A DNA stretch of 64,000 nt, from assembly GCA_030690315.1 (NCBI GenBank), contig JAUYGY010000038.1, forward strand, positions 1-64,000, read 5' to 3'. This document shows positions 43,455 to 52,381 of this stretch, piece by piece; the stretch's first letter is position 1; the number at the start of each line of letters is the position of its first letter. The notes beneath the pieces were generated by a model. It searched no databases. It had not been told where the DNA came from and saw only the letters and a list, made by a program, of their open reading frames with translations. The DNA is from Aequorivita sp. Lineage in GTDB: Bacteria > Bacteroidota > Bacteroidia > Flavobacteriales > Flavobacteriaceae. Both the position numbers and the translations under genes were made by a program.

Positions 43455-44759
43455 TTGGCAGAAAAGATAAATGTATTTTGGTTCCGAAGAGATCTGCGAT
43501 TGGATGACAACGTTGGTTTTTATAAAGCCCTCCACGGCAAATTTCCTGTACTTCCCATATTTATTTTTGACACAGAAATAGTGAACGAGCTTCCAAAAGA
43601 CGATGCCCGTGTTATCTTCATTTTTGAAACGCTTCAAAAAATGCGGGATGAGTTGAAGGAACACGGAAGCAGTATTGCGATGTATCACGGCAAAACGGAG
43701 GAAAATTTCAAAAAAATCATTTCAGAATTTGAAGTTCAGAACGTAATTGCCAATCACGATTATGAACCGTATGCAAGAAAACGTGATGAAGAGATTGAAA
43801 AGTTACTCGCCGAAAAGGAAATAGGTTTTTACACATTCAAAGACCAAGTAATTTTTGAAAAGGACGAAATAGTAAAGGATAATGGCGAGCCTTATATTGT
43901 TTACACCCCTTATATGAAGCGATGGAAGGAAAAATTTAAAAAGGAATTTGATGAAGGGGTTTATTGCAGCAGTGAAAATTTTAAAAATCTATATCAAAAT
44001 ATACAACTCCCGAATCTTTATTTAAGTACTATTGGTTTTGAAAAATCTAAAATTGAAATTCCAAAATATAACGTTACCCCCACCACTATTCAGGAATATG
44101 AAAATAGGCGAAATTTTCCTGCGGAAGATGGAACTTCACATTTGGGGCCGCACCTTCGTTTTGGAACGGTGAGTATCCGTAAAATGATAAAAAAGGCAAC
44201 TTCGGAAAAAAATGAGGTTTTTTGGCAAGAACTTATTTGGAGGGAATTTTTTATGCAGATTTTGTGGCATTTCCCTGAAACGGTTGAAAACGCCTTTAAA
44301 AAGAAATACGATAGAATTGAATGGCGAAACAATGAAGATGAATTCAAAAAATGGAAAACAGGAAAAACAGGATATCCGCTAGTGGATGCCGGAATGCGCC
44401 AACTGAACGAAACGGGCTATATGCACAACCGCGTGCGGATGGTGGTGTCAAGCTTTTTATGCAAACATTTATTAATTGATTGGCGTTGGGGCGAAGCTTA
44501 TTTTGCCGAAAAACTATTGGATTATGAAATGGCCAGTAACGTGGGCAATTGGCAGTGGGCCGCAGGTAGCGGGGTTGATGCAGCACCCTATTTCAGGATT
44601 TTTAATCCCACCACACAAATTGAGAAATTTGACAAAGACTATAAATACATAAAAAACTGGGTTCCCGAATTTGGAACCGAGAACTACCCCGAAAAAATGG
44701 TAGATCATAAAGAAGCACGAGAAAGATGCTTGAATATTTACAAAGCAGCCCTTTCTTAA
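43455..44759 (+). CDS. Cryptochrome/deoxyribodipyrimidine photolyase
   Basis: The 434-residue protein repairs UV dimers or senses blue light. It has an N-terminal Rossmann-like domain (VFWFRRDLRLDDN) and the C-terminal FAD domain with WQELIWREFFMQILW, the binding run GYPLVDAGMRQLNETGYMHNRVRM and NWQWAAGSGVDAAPYFRIFNP. The motifs fit a class I CPD photolyase rather than a plant cryptochrome. The start is a TTG at 43455, directly before AEKINVFWFRRDLR; no earlier ATG keeps the family start. It is transcribed alone. Confidence 0.93.
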   Translation: MAEKINVFWFRRDLRLDDNVGFYKALHGKFPVLPIFIFDTEIVNELPKDDARVIFIFETLQKMRDELKEHGSSIAMYHGKTEENFKKIISEFEVQNVIANHDYEPYARKRDEEIEKLLAEKEIGFYTFKDQVIFEKDEIVKDNGEPYIVYTPYMKRWKEKFKKEFDEGVYCSSENFKNLYQNIQLPNLYLSTIGFEKSKIEIPKYNVTPTTIQEYENRRNFPAEDGTSHLGPHLRFGTVSIRKMIKKATSEKNEVFWQELIWREFFMQILWHFPETVENAFKKKYDRIEWRNNEDEFKKWKTGKTGYPLVDAGMRQLNETGYMHNRVRMVVSSFLCKHLLIDWRWGEAYFAEKLLDYEMASNVGNWQWAAGSGVDAAPYFRIFNPTTQIEKFDKDYKYIKNWVPEFGTENYPEKMVDHKEARERCLNIYKAALS

Positions 44760-44770
44760 AATATGTTAAA

Positions 44771-44824
44771 TTTTGTGCGATTATTCTTATTTTGTGCGCT
44801 ATATCGATAAAATGTGTAGTTTTG
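44771..44824 (+). promoter_or_regulatory. Promoter with direct-repeat TTTTGTGCG element
   Basis: TTTTGTGCG occurs at 44771-44779 and 44790-44798, a 19-base spacing. The second copy overlaps a TTTG that sits 22 bases before the -7 box TAGTTTTG (44817-44824). This looks like an operator overlapping the promoter of the ferredoxin-like gene. Confidence 0.45.
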
Positions 44825-44870
44825 TCGATGAAATTAACAAATAGTCTTTGCAAACCCAAATTGTAAATCT

Positions 44871-45119
44871 ATGGAAGCCTACAAAAATATATTTACCAAT
44901 GGTGAAGTAATAGTGACTTATGAACCTGCACGATGTATTCATGCTGAAGCTTGTGCAAAAGGCCTTTCTTCCGTATTCAAAACCTCTGTCATTCCTTGGA
45001 TTGATTTAGAGGGCGCAAGTACAAAAAAAATTATTTCACAAGTAAAAAAATGCCCTTCGGGAGCACTCACATGTACAACTGTGAGAACTAGAGAGTTTGT
45101 TAAAGATTTTGTAATTTGA
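44871..45119 (+). CDS. Divergent 4Fe-4S mono-cluster ferredoxin-like protein
   Basis: The 82-residue protein matches the Fer4_19 mono-cluster family: ARCIHAEACAKG (two cysteines) and a third in KKCPSGALTC, with an extra cysteine after it. It is likely to carry a single [4Fe-4S] cluster. No partner enzyme is adjacent, so the electron route is unknown. A promoter with a repeated 9-base element precedes it. Confidence 0.85.
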   Translation: MEAYKNIFTNGEVIVTYEPARCIHAEACAKGLSSVFKTSVIPWIDLEGASTKKIISQVKKCPSGALTCTTVRTREFVKDFVI

Positions 45120-45196
45120 AGTAAATTTTGGGTGGTTGTGTACAATTTTTCTACTCTTGCACTGTTAAATAAAGCATTGTAAACACCCTGAAAGCT

Positions 45197-45784
45197 ATGA
45201 AGAAGATTATATTACTTATCCTCCCCCTATTTCTATTTACGCTACACGCGACAGCGCAAGATTCTATTAAAGTCCGAAAAAACACGCTTAACGAGCAAAT
45301 GACTGATGCTTTTGACAAAAGTAACAGCTATCAAGAGTATAAGGTGGTTAAAAAGACGCAACTCGCTACTTTAAAGCGAAATATTTTAGATTCGGTTTCA
45401 TCCTTGGAAAAAAGAATAATTAGTCAGGAAACTGAGATGGGCCAACAAAAAGCGGAGATTGACTCCTTACGGCAGGATTTAAACAATACCAAACAAAGCC
45501 TAGCAAATTCGCAAGAGAAGGAAGATGGAATTGCCATTTTTGGCATTTTAACTTCAAAAACTACTTACAATGTAATAATGTGGAGCATTATTGTTCTATT
45601 GCTTCTGGGTGGAGGTTTTCTTTTTTACCGATTCTTAAATAGTTCAAAAATAACCAATGCTGCAGAGCTAAAAATGGTTGAAATGGAAATGGAACTTGAG
45701 GATTATCGCAGAAACAGTTTAGAACGCGAACAAAAATTGCGCAGAAAACTTCAGGACGAAATCAACAAAAATCGTAAAGTATAA
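45197..45784 (+). CDS. Coiled-coil membrane protein of unknown function
   Basis: The 195-residue precursor has a Sec signal (ending HATAQ), a periplasmic coiled coil (about 60-115: EKRIISQETEMGQQKAEIDSL, LNNTKQSLANSQEKE), one membrane helix (about 128-147) and a short charged cytoplasmic coiled coil. Similar flavobacterial proteins are often called tRNA (guanine-N1)-methyltransferase without any such motif. It converges on murA, 5 bases from its stop. Confidence 0.75.
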   Translation: MKKIILLILPLFLFTLHATAQDSIKVRKNTLNEQMTDAFDKSNSYQEYKVVKKTQLATLKRNILDSVSSLEKRIISQETEMGQQKAEIDSLRQDLNNTKQSLANSQEKEDGIAIFGILTSKTTYNVIMWSIIVLLLLGGGFLFYRFLNSSKITNAAELKMVEMEMELEDYRRNSLEREQKLRRKLQDEINKNRKV

Positions 45785-45789
45785 ATTGC

Positions 45790-47103
45790 TTACGGTTCCG
45801 TTCTCGTTATTTTTGCACCGATGGCCCTAAGTCTTTCATCAATGTTTTCATAACCCCTATCAATCTGTTCAATATTGTGGATTGTACTGGTTCCCTGTGC
45901 AGAAAGCGCTGCAATTAAAAGTGAAATTCCCGCTCGAATGTCTGGCGAAACCATTGTTGTCGCCTTTAGGTTTGATTGAAAATTATGGCCAATTACGGTC
46001 GCGCGGTGCGGATCGCAAAGAATAATCTTGGCTCCCATATCAATCAACTTATCTACAAAGAACAAACGGCTTTCAAACATTTTTTGGTGAATAAGCACGC
46101 TGCCTTTTGCTTGGGTACAAACCACAAGCACGATGCTTAAAAGATCTGGCGTAAACCCTGGCCAAGGCGCATCGGCCACAGTAAGAATGGAACCGTCAAT
46201 ATAACCTTGTATTTCATATTCTTTTTGTGAAGGAATATGAATATCATCACCCTTTTTGTTGATCTTAATTCCAAGTTTTCTGAATGTCTCCGGAATTAGC
46301 CCAAGATTTTCCCAGCTAACGTTTTTAATAGTGATTTCACTTTGGGTCATTGCGGCAAGCCCTATCCAGCTGCCTATTTCAATCATATCGGGCAAAATAC
46401 GATGTTCGCATCCGCCAAGATTTTTCACGCCTTCAATTACCAAAAGATTTGAACCCACGCCAGTAATATTAGCACCCATAGAATTCAGCATTTTGCATAG
46501 TTGCTGAATATAAGGTTCGCAAGCGGCGTTATAAATTGTGGTTGTGCCTTTTGCCAAAACGGCGGCCATAACAATGTTTGCGGTTCCAGTTACAGAGGCT
46601 TGGTCCAAAAGCATATATGCGCCTTTTAAACCTTTTGGAGCTTCAACCCCGTAAAAACGTTCCTCTTTATTGTAGCGGAATTTAGCGCCAAGTTTTATAA
46701 ACCCTTCAAAATGGGTATCAAGTCTTCTTCGGCCAATCTTGTCGCCGCCCGGGCGTGGAATATACCCTTTTCCGAAACGTGCCAACAACGGTCCCACAAT
46801 CATTATGGAACCGCGCAGTGAACCCCCCTCTTGTTTGAAAAGATCCGATTCAAGATATTCAAGGTTGATGTCGTCTGCTATAAAAGCGAATTTTCCCTTT
46901 CCTAGTTTTTGGATTTTTACACCGAGATTTCCAAGAATTGTGATCAGTTTATTGACATCAAGAATATCCGGAATGTTTTCAATTATCACTTTTTCCGGGG
47001 TCAATAAAACTGCACAAATTATTTGTAATGCTTCATTTTTGGCTCCCTGAGGCGTAATTTCGCCTTTCAGTTTGTGTCCTCCTTCAATTTGAAAAGTTCC
47101 CAT
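45790..47103 (-). CDS. murA: UDP-N-acetylglucosamine 1-carboxyvinyltransferase MurA
   Basis: MurA adds enolpyruvate from PEP to UDP-GlcNAc, the first committed step of peptidoglycan synthesis. The 437-residue protein has the inside-out barrel pattern GGHKLKGEITPQGAKNEALQ with the substrate-binding Lys-Asn, and PGGDKIGRRRLDTH in the region of the PEP loop. The loop position that carries the fosfomycin-reactive cysteine in E. coli MurA is not obvious here, so sensitivity cannot be read by eye. It follows a DUF4290 gene after 23 bases. Confidence 0.94.
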   Translation of the reverse strand: MGTFQIEGGHKLKGEITPQGAKNEALQIICAVLLTPEKVIIENIPDILDVNKLITILGNLGVKIQKLGKGKFAFIADDINLEYLESDLFKQEGGSLRGSIMIVGPLLARFGKGYIPRPGGDKIGRRRLDTHFEGFIKLGAKFRYNKEERFYGVEAPKGLKGAYMLLDQASVTGTANIVMAAVLAKGTTTIYNAACEPYIQQLCKMLNSMGANITGVGSNLLVIEGVKNLGGCEHRILPDMIEIGSWIGLAAMTQSEITIKNVSWENLGLIPETFRKLGIKINKKGDDIHIPSQKEYEIQGYIDGSILTVADAPWPGFTPDLLSIVLVVCTQAKGSVLIHQKMFESRLFFVDKLIDMGAKIILCDPHRATVIGHNFQSNLKATTMVSPDIRAGISLLIAALSAQGTSTIHNIEQIDRGYENIDERLRAIGAKITRTEP

Positions 47104-47126
47104 AAATATAAATAATGGTTGTGATT

Positions 47127-47804
47127 TTAATGGCGTTTGCGATTGCGGTTGTTGTTGCTACTGCTACTGTTGCTATTGGACTTAAAGTTTTTCTTTCCTG
47201 AAGTATTGGTATTGAAACGCTTATTGCTTTTCATTAAATTGGAAGCATCACTTAAATCTTCATCACTATTTTTAAGGTTAATTTTTCCGTCGGAAAGTTC
47301 ATATAAATGTGCAAAAATCACGTCATCTTCAACGGTGTCTTTATTCCAATTAAGGAAACACTTTTTCATATGATTGGCAATGGTAAGAATTAAACCTTCT
47401 TTTTTGTCGCCTTCCTCCCAACTAATTGCAACATCTATCATTCTTTTGATGTTATTGCCGTAAAAACGATATTTAGGAAAATTCTGTGGATATTTCAATG
47501 GATCTGGCCGCTCCATTAGTTCCTCCCGAGAAGGAATGGGAAAAGGTGAATCTACGTCCAGTTTAAAATCTGAAATAATAAAAAGCTGGTCCCAAAGCAT
47601 TGGTTGAAAATCCGGCACATCGCGCAGGTGCGGATTAAGGTTGCCCATAACTGCAATGATGCTTTTCGCAATTTTATTGCGTTCCTGCTTGTCCTCTATT
47701 GCTATGGCTTGGTCAACCATTTTTTGTATATGGCGCCCATATTCAGGAATAATCAATTTTGTGCGCTCTGTATTATATTCTATTTGTGCTACTACTTGTA
47801 TCAA
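47127..47804 (-). CDS. DUF4290 protein
   Basis: The 225-residue protein has the DUF4290 pattern (YNTERTKLIIPEYGRHIQKMVD, MGNLNPHLRDVPDFQPMLWDQLF, YPQNFPKYRFYGNNIKRMID) found in Bacteroidota, with a low-complexity Ser/Asn/Lys/Arg tail after residue 185 (NSNSSSSNNNRNRKRH). It is cytoplasmic and of unknown function. Its close linkage to murA is typical of flavobacteria and suggests co-transcription. Confidence 0.88.
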   Translation of the reverse strand: MIQVVAQIEYNTERTKLIIPEYGRHIQKMVDQAIAIEDKQERNKIAKSIIAVMGNLNPHLRDVPDFQPMLWDQLFIISDFKLDVDSPFPIPSREELMERPDPLKYPQNFPKYRFYGNNIKRMIDVAISWEEGDKKEGLILTIANHMKKCFLNWNKDTVEDDVIFAHLYELSDGKINLKNSDEDLSDASNLMKSNKRFNTNTSGKKNFKSNSNSSSSNNNRNRKRH

Positions 47805-47877
47805 AATGTTGTTGTTAAGGGAAGAAATTGTTTATTGGGAAAGATTGAAAATCATTTCGCGTGCAAAATACTAAAAA

Positions 47878-48171
47878 TTATAGTGAAATAACCCCTTCAA
47901 TACTAGAAACTTCAAGATATTTTTCCACCACTGCATCTGGAGATTTCATATTTACTTTAATTGAAATGCTTGTATAGCTACCTTTTGCGGAATCCCTAGT
48001 GTTTATTTCGGCATCACTACCGTCAAAAATTGCTCTAATTTCGGCAATTTTCTCAAGGTTGGCGGGAATTATAAATTTAAATAAATATGGAGCTGGCCAT
48101 GTGGTGTCTTCTTCAAGTTGCTTTTTGAGACGCTCGTAAAATTCAATCGTGTTTTTGTCCTGATCCATCAA
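47878..48171 (-). CDS. DUF493 (YbeD-like) protein
   Basis: The 97-residue protein has an alpha-beta ACT-like fold typical of DUF493, with the pattern YLFKFIIPANLEKIAEIRAIFD and SYTSISIKVNMKSPDAVVEKYLEVS. Its family has unknown function, sometimes linked to lipoate metabolism genes in other bacteria. It sits upstream of the DUF4290-murA pair on the same strand. Confidence 0.85.
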   Translation of the reverse strand: MMDQDKNTIEFYERLKKQLEEDTTWPAPYLFKFIIPANLEKIAEIRAIFDGSDAEINTRDSAKGSYTSISIKVNMKSPDAVVEKYLEVSSIEGVISL

Positions 48172-48253
48172 ACAATTTTAGCTGTGTGCACAACAAAGAT
48201 AAGCTTTCACCACAAATATATATTCACTTACTTTGTAAAAAATTCAAACTTAT

Positions 48254-48802
48254 TTGGAAACAAAAAGAATTGTAATCACCGGCGGACCGGGTTCGGGAAA
48301 AACAGCATTGGTCAATTATTTGGAAAATGAAGGGTATCCCGTAATGCACGAAATTTCGCGAGATGTAATTCTGGAAGCGCAAAGAGATGGAATTGAACAA
48401 TTATTTTTGGAGAACCCAATACTTTTCAGTGAAAAATTGCTGGAAGGAAGGCTTAAACAATTTCACGAAAGTAAAAATTGTGCCGCACCCATACTTTTTT
48501 TCGACCGCGGTATGCCTGATGTAACGGCATATATGGATTTTGTTGATACCCACTACCCCGAAAAATTTTCCGAAACTTGCCTTGAAAACAGATATAACGA
48601 AATTTTTGTGCTTCCGCCCTGGGAAGCCATTTACCAACAAGACAACGAACGTTACGAATCTTTTGAGCAGGCTGAAAAAATCTCTCATTTCTTAAAAATG
48701 AGCTATGAAAATTATGGTTATAAAACTCACGAAGTTCCCGTGGGCACTATCAAAGAGCGAGTTCAATTCATAATAAAAACTATAAAGCAAATGGGTTATT
48801 GA
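48254..48802 (+). CDS. P-loop ATP-binding protein (AAA_28-like kinase)
   Basis: The 182-residue protein starts with a P-loop RIVITGGPGSGKTALVNYLE and has later elements of the NadR/AAA_28 type (FFDRGMPDVTAYMDFVD). The substrate is unknown. Its start is TTG at 48254, as no ATG gives the N-terminal strand before the P-loop. It diverges from the DUF493 gene and is followed by recQ after a 72-base gap. Confidence 0.8.
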   Translation: METKRIVITGGPGSGKTALVNYLENEGYPVMHEISRDVILEAQRDGIEQLFLENPILFSEKLLEGRLKQFHESKNCAAPILFFDRGMPDVTAYMDFVDTHYPEKFSETCLENRYNEIFVLPPWEAIYQQDNERYESFEQAEKISHFLKMSYENYGYKTHEVPVGTIKERVQFIIKTIKQMGY

Positions 48803-48874
48803 ATTGTTTAAAGTGAAACTCATTAACTTTAATATTAAAACCTGGGTACCTAATAATTAAGCAGTGTTATTAAT

Positions 48875-50773
48875 TTGAAAAATGTCCGCGACATCCTAAC
48901 CAACTATTGGGGCTACACTTCCTTCAAACCGATGCAGGAAGAGATAATTGCCTCTGTTTTGGACGGAAAGGATACTGTTGCGCTTTTACCCACGGGTGGC
49001 GGAAAATCATTATGTTTTCAAGTTCCGGCTATGGCCATGGAAGGCATTTGCATTGTTATTTCGCCTTTGGTGGCATTAATGGGCGACCAAATAAACACCT
49101 TAAAGGAGCGTGGCATAAAAGCGCTGAAACTCACTGGCGGCATCACTTTTGACGAACTTAATACACTGTTGGACAACGCGCTCTACGGAAATTACAAATT
49201 CCTGTACCTCTCGCCGGAAAGACTGCAACAGGAAATTGTTCAAAATTACATTAAGCAAATGAACGTCAACTTGATTGCGGTTGACGAAGCGCACTGTATT
49301 TCGCAATGGGGAAATGATTTTAGGCCGGCTTATAAAAACATTACACTGCTTCGCGAAATCCATCCACTCGTTCCAATTATCGCCCTCACGGCAACTGCAA
49401 CCATGGAAGTTTTGGAAGATACTATTTCAGAATTAAAAATGGAGCTTCCCGCGGTTTTCAAAAATTCATTTGTGCGGGAAAACCTTTCCTATCAAGTTTT
49501 TAAAGAAGATGATAAACTCTACAGGGCCGAACAAGTACTTAAAAATAATTCCGGTTCCGCCATCATTTATGTTCGAAACAGGAAAAGCACAATTGAAATA
49601 GCTGAACAATTAAATAGTCTGGACATTTCCGCAACATATTATCACGGCGGAATTTCAGCAAAAGAAAAAGCGCAAAAACTAACCTCTTGGCGCAACGGAA
49701 GTGTATCCACAATGGTTGCCACAAATGCTTTCGGGATGGGAATTGATCATCCCAATGTTCGTTTCGTTATTCATCTTCAAATTCCCGAAAGCATAGAAAG
49801 TTATTTTCAGGAGGCAGGCCGTGCTGGGCGCGATGGCGAATATGCATCTGCAATACTGCTTTATAATGAGTCCGACAAAATTTATGTGAAGCAACAATTC
49901 GTGGAATCGCTGCCAACCACTTCCGATTTAAAAAAAATATACCGAACGCTGAACAATTATTTTCAAATTTCCTATGGCGAAGGGGAATTTACAAAGCACA
50001 ATTTCAATTTTGCAGAATTTAGCAAAATCTACAGCCTAAACTTTTTGCTAGCTTACAATGCGCTTAATAGCTTGGACCGTTTGGGTATTATTCAGCTTTC
50101 GCAGGAGTTTGGACGGAAATCTATTGTTCAGTTTTTAATTTCATCGGAAGAAGTGTTGAATTATTTTGAAAAGGACCTAACTGCTTCCGTCATCGGAAAA
50201 ACAATCCTCCGGATTTACGGTGGAATTTTTGAAATGCCCACTGCGATAAATCTCGATTTAATTACTTCAAAAACTGGGCAATCCATAGAAACCGTAATTT
50301 CAGTGCTGAAAAAACTGGAACGCGACCAAGTGGTAGAAATGACGCTTCAAATTACCGACGCCACGCTTACATTCCTCGTGCCGCGGGAAGACGATAAAAC
50401 CATAAACGTGATTTCGCGCGAAGTGGAAGCCTTAAACAGAAAAAAAACAGCGCAGGTAAATTCCGTACTTCATTATATAGATAACAATAAAACGTGCCGA
50501 AGCGTTCAACTGGTTTCCTATTTTGGCGAAACAACTGCAAGCAAGTGTGGAATTTGTTCCAACTGCAACACGCAGATTTCCCGTTTATCAAACAAAGAAA
50601 TGCAGCTTCTGGCAAAGCAAATTCTTGCGCTACTTGAAGGCGGAGATTTAAGTTCGCGTGAAATTTCAGAAAAACTTACATTTACCGAGACCAATGTTTT
50701 AAAAGTAATCAAGCTGTTGCTGGATGCCGAAAAGATAAAAATCAATCCGAAAAATCAATATTATTTAAAGTAA
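48875..50773 (+). CDS. recQ: ATP-dependent DNA helicase RecQ
   Basis: The 632-residue 3'-5' DNA helicase has Walker A LLPTGGGKS (about 37-45), DEAHCISQWGNDFRP (about 136-150), motif VI QEAGRAGRDG and a zinc-binding RQC-type region (CRSVQLVSYFGE, then CGICSNC). A C-terminal HTH-like part (SREISEKLTFTETNVLKVIKLLL) takes the place of a typical HRDC domain. The start is TTG at 48875. It is followed by fmt after 4 bases, so they share a transcript. Confidence 0.95.
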   Translation: MKNVRDILTNYWGYTSFKPMQEEIIASVLDGKDTVALLPTGGGKSLCFQVPAMAMEGICIVISPLVALMGDQINTLKERGIKALKLTGGITFDELNTLLDNALYGNYKFLYLSPERLQQEIVQNYIKQMNVNLIAVDEAHCISQWGNDFRPAYKNITLLREIHPLVPIIALTATATMEVLEDTISELKMELPAVFKNSFVRENLSYQVFKEDDKLYRAEQVLKNNSGSAIIYVRNRKSTIEIAEQLNSLDISATYYHGGISAKEKAQKLTSWRNGSVSTMVATNAFGMGIDHPNVRFVIHLQIPESIESYFQEAGRAGRDGEYASAILLYNESDKIYVKQQFVESLPTTSDLKKIYRTLNNYFQISYGEGEFTKHNFNFAEFSKIYSLNFLLAYNALNSLDRLGIIQLSQEFGRKSIVQFLISSEEVLNYFEKDLTASVIGKTILRIYGGIFEMPTAINLDLITSKTGQSIETVISVLKKLERDQVVEMTLQITDATLTFLVPREDDKTINVISREVEALNRKKTAQVNSVLHYIDNNKTCRSVQLVSYFGETTASKCGICSNCNTQISRLSNKEMQLLAKQILALLEGGDLSSREISEKLTFTETNVLKVIKLLLDAEKIKINPKNQYYLK

Positions 50774-50777
50774 AAAA

Positions 50778-51728
50778 ATGCCGAACGATTTGAGAATAGT
50801 GTTTATGGGAACCCCAGATTTCGCCGTTGGAGTTTTAAAGGAAATGGTTGGAGCGGGCAAAAATATTGTTGGCGTAATCACGGCACCCGACAAACCTGCT
50901 GGCCGTGGCCGGAAATTGATGGCTTCAGCAGTAAAGGAATATGCCGTCTCGCAGCACTTAACCGTACTTCAACCAACAAATTTAAAAGAGGAATTTTTTC
51001 TAAAAGAATTAAAAGAATTAAAAGCAAACATTCAAGTTGTTGTTGCTTTCCGAATGCTGCCAAAAGCCGTTTGGCAGATGCCGGAATTGGGAACTTTCAA
51101 TCTTCACGCTTCTCTTTTGCCATTATATAGAGGTGCGGCGCCCATAAATTGGGCAATAATAAACAATGAAGAAAAAACAGGCGTCACCACTTTTTTTATA
51201 GATGAAAAGATTGATACGGGATCCATCATCGCAAATAAAGAGGTTGCTATTGAAAGCAATGAAACTGCAGAAACACTTCACGATAAGTTGATGGAAAAGG
51301 GAGGTGAACTTGTTTTAGAAACACTCAAATTAATAGAAAAAGGGAATTTAAATCCCAAACCGCAACCCGAAAGTGGAAATTTAAATGAGGCACCAAAACT
51401 TACCCCCGAAAACACCCGGATAGATTGGACAAAGCCAGGAAAAGAAATAGACGCTTTTATTCGTGGCCTTTCCCCTTATCCTGTGGCTTGGTCTGTACTT
51501 TATAATAATACGGAAGAATTGAAAGTTAAAATTTTTGCTGCCGCTTTTGAAAAAGACAGCCACAATTTTAAGCCTGGAAGTATTTTTTCTTCAAAAAAGG
51601 AACTGAAAGTTTCATGTGCCGATGGTTACATTTTTATTAAGGAAATACAACTTCCGGGAAAACGAAAAATGGAGAGTTCTGCCCTTTTAAATGGTTATTT
51701 ATTTGATGAAGATTCTAAACTATCGTAA
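50778..51728 (+). CDS. fmt: Methionyl-tRNA formyltransferase
   Basis: The 316-residue enzyme formylates initiator Met-tRNA using 10-formyl-tetrahydrofolate. It carries RIVFMGTPDFAVGVL at the start, the formate-binding core LHASLLPLYRGAAPINWAI with the conserved Asn-His region, and the C-terminal OB-like domain (residues about 205-316). It is cotranscribed with recQ and precedes the HU gene, which has its own promoter. Confidence 0.95.
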   Translation: MPNDLRIVFMGTPDFAVGVLKEMVGAGKNIVGVITAPDKPAGRGRKLMASAVKEYAVSQHLTVLQPTNLKEEFFLKELKELKANIQVVVAFRMLPKAVWQMPELGTFNLHASLLPLYRGAAPINWAIINNEEKTGVTTFFIDEKIDTGSIIANKEVAIESNETAETLHDKLMEKGGELVLETLKLIEKGNLNPKPQPESGNLNEAPKLTPENTRIDWTKPGKEIDAFIRGLSPYPVAWSVLYNNTEELKVKIFAAAFEKDSHNFKPGSIFSSKKELKVSCADGYIFIKEIQLPGKRKMESSALLNGYLFDEDSKLS

Positions 51729-51777
51729 ACCCTTGCCAGCATTGATTTGGTTAAATTCGCGTAAAAACGGACTAGGT

Positions 51778-51806
51778 TTATCAACAAACTGCCTAAGTTA
51801 TCAACA
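51778..51806. repeat. Two TTATCAACA 9-mers
   Basis: TTATCAACA occurs at 51778-51786 and 51798-51806, same strand, 20 bases apart. It differs by one base from the DnaA-box consensus TTATCCACA. They sit between fmt and the HU promoter. Confidence 0.55.
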
Positions 51807-51832
51807 AAAAAACCGATTTACTGCGTGGTTAC

Positions 51833-51862
51833 TTGCCTGAACGGATATTCCTGCTAAATTTG
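51833..51862 (+). promoter_or_regulatory. HU-gene promoter
   Basis: TTG (51833-51835) and TAAATTTG (51855-51862) are separated by 19 bases, a good match to the Bacteroidota -33/-7 promoter. The ATG is about 47 bases after the -7 box. Confidence 0.7.
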
Positions 51863-51909
51863 TAAAGCAATTAATCGAAGTTTAACCAACAATTTAAATT
51901 AAAAGAATT

Positions 51910-52182
51910 ATGAACAAATCAGATTTAATCGATGCAATGGCAGCGGATGCCGGAATTACTAAAGCTGCTGCTAAGAAATCTTTAGAGTCTTTCTTAGGCA
52001 ACGTTGAAAAATCCCTTAAAAAAGGAGACAGAGTATCACTTGTAGGATTCGGATCTTGGTCAGTATCAAAAAGAGCTGCTAGAGAAGGTAGAAACCCACA
52101 AACTGGTAAAACAATTAAAATTGCTGCTAAGAAAGTAGTAAAATTCAAAGCTGGTTCAGATTTACAAAACAGCGTAAACTAA
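51910..52182 (+). CDS. HU-family DNA-binding protein
   Basis: The 90-residue protein has the HU/IHF helix-dimer pattern MNKSDLIDAMAADAGITKAAAKKSLESF and the DNA-minor-groove arm GFGSWSVSKRAAREGRNPQTGK. It is a nucleoid-organising protein in its own transcription unit, with a clean promoter and a terminator downstream. Gene dosage of HU is not readable here; other copies may exist elsewhere. Confidence 0.95.
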   Translation: MNKSDLIDAMAADAGITKAAAKKSLESFLGNVEKSLKKGDRVSLVGFGSWSVSKRAAREGRNPQTGKTIKIAAKKVVKFKAGSDLQNSVN

Positions 52183-52206
52183 TTGTAAATAATATTTTAC
52201 AAACTT

Positions 52207-52247
52207 AAAAGTCCTTCTTTTCATTTATTTGGAAATAAGGATTTTTT
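52207..52247 (+). terminator. Terminator of the HU gene
   Basis: AAAAGTCCTT pairs with AAGGATTTTTT across a 20-base loop, with one bulged G and a T run. The stem is weak. Confidence 0.5.
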
Positions 52248-52381
52248 CGTTCAATTAACTTGCTGATTATTAAATTATCTCGTCCGATCGATATTGAAAA
52301 TCATTAATTTCAATATCAAATGAGTTAAATTTTGGTAATTTTAAATTTAATACTTAGATTTATTTGACCAAAATAACTATT

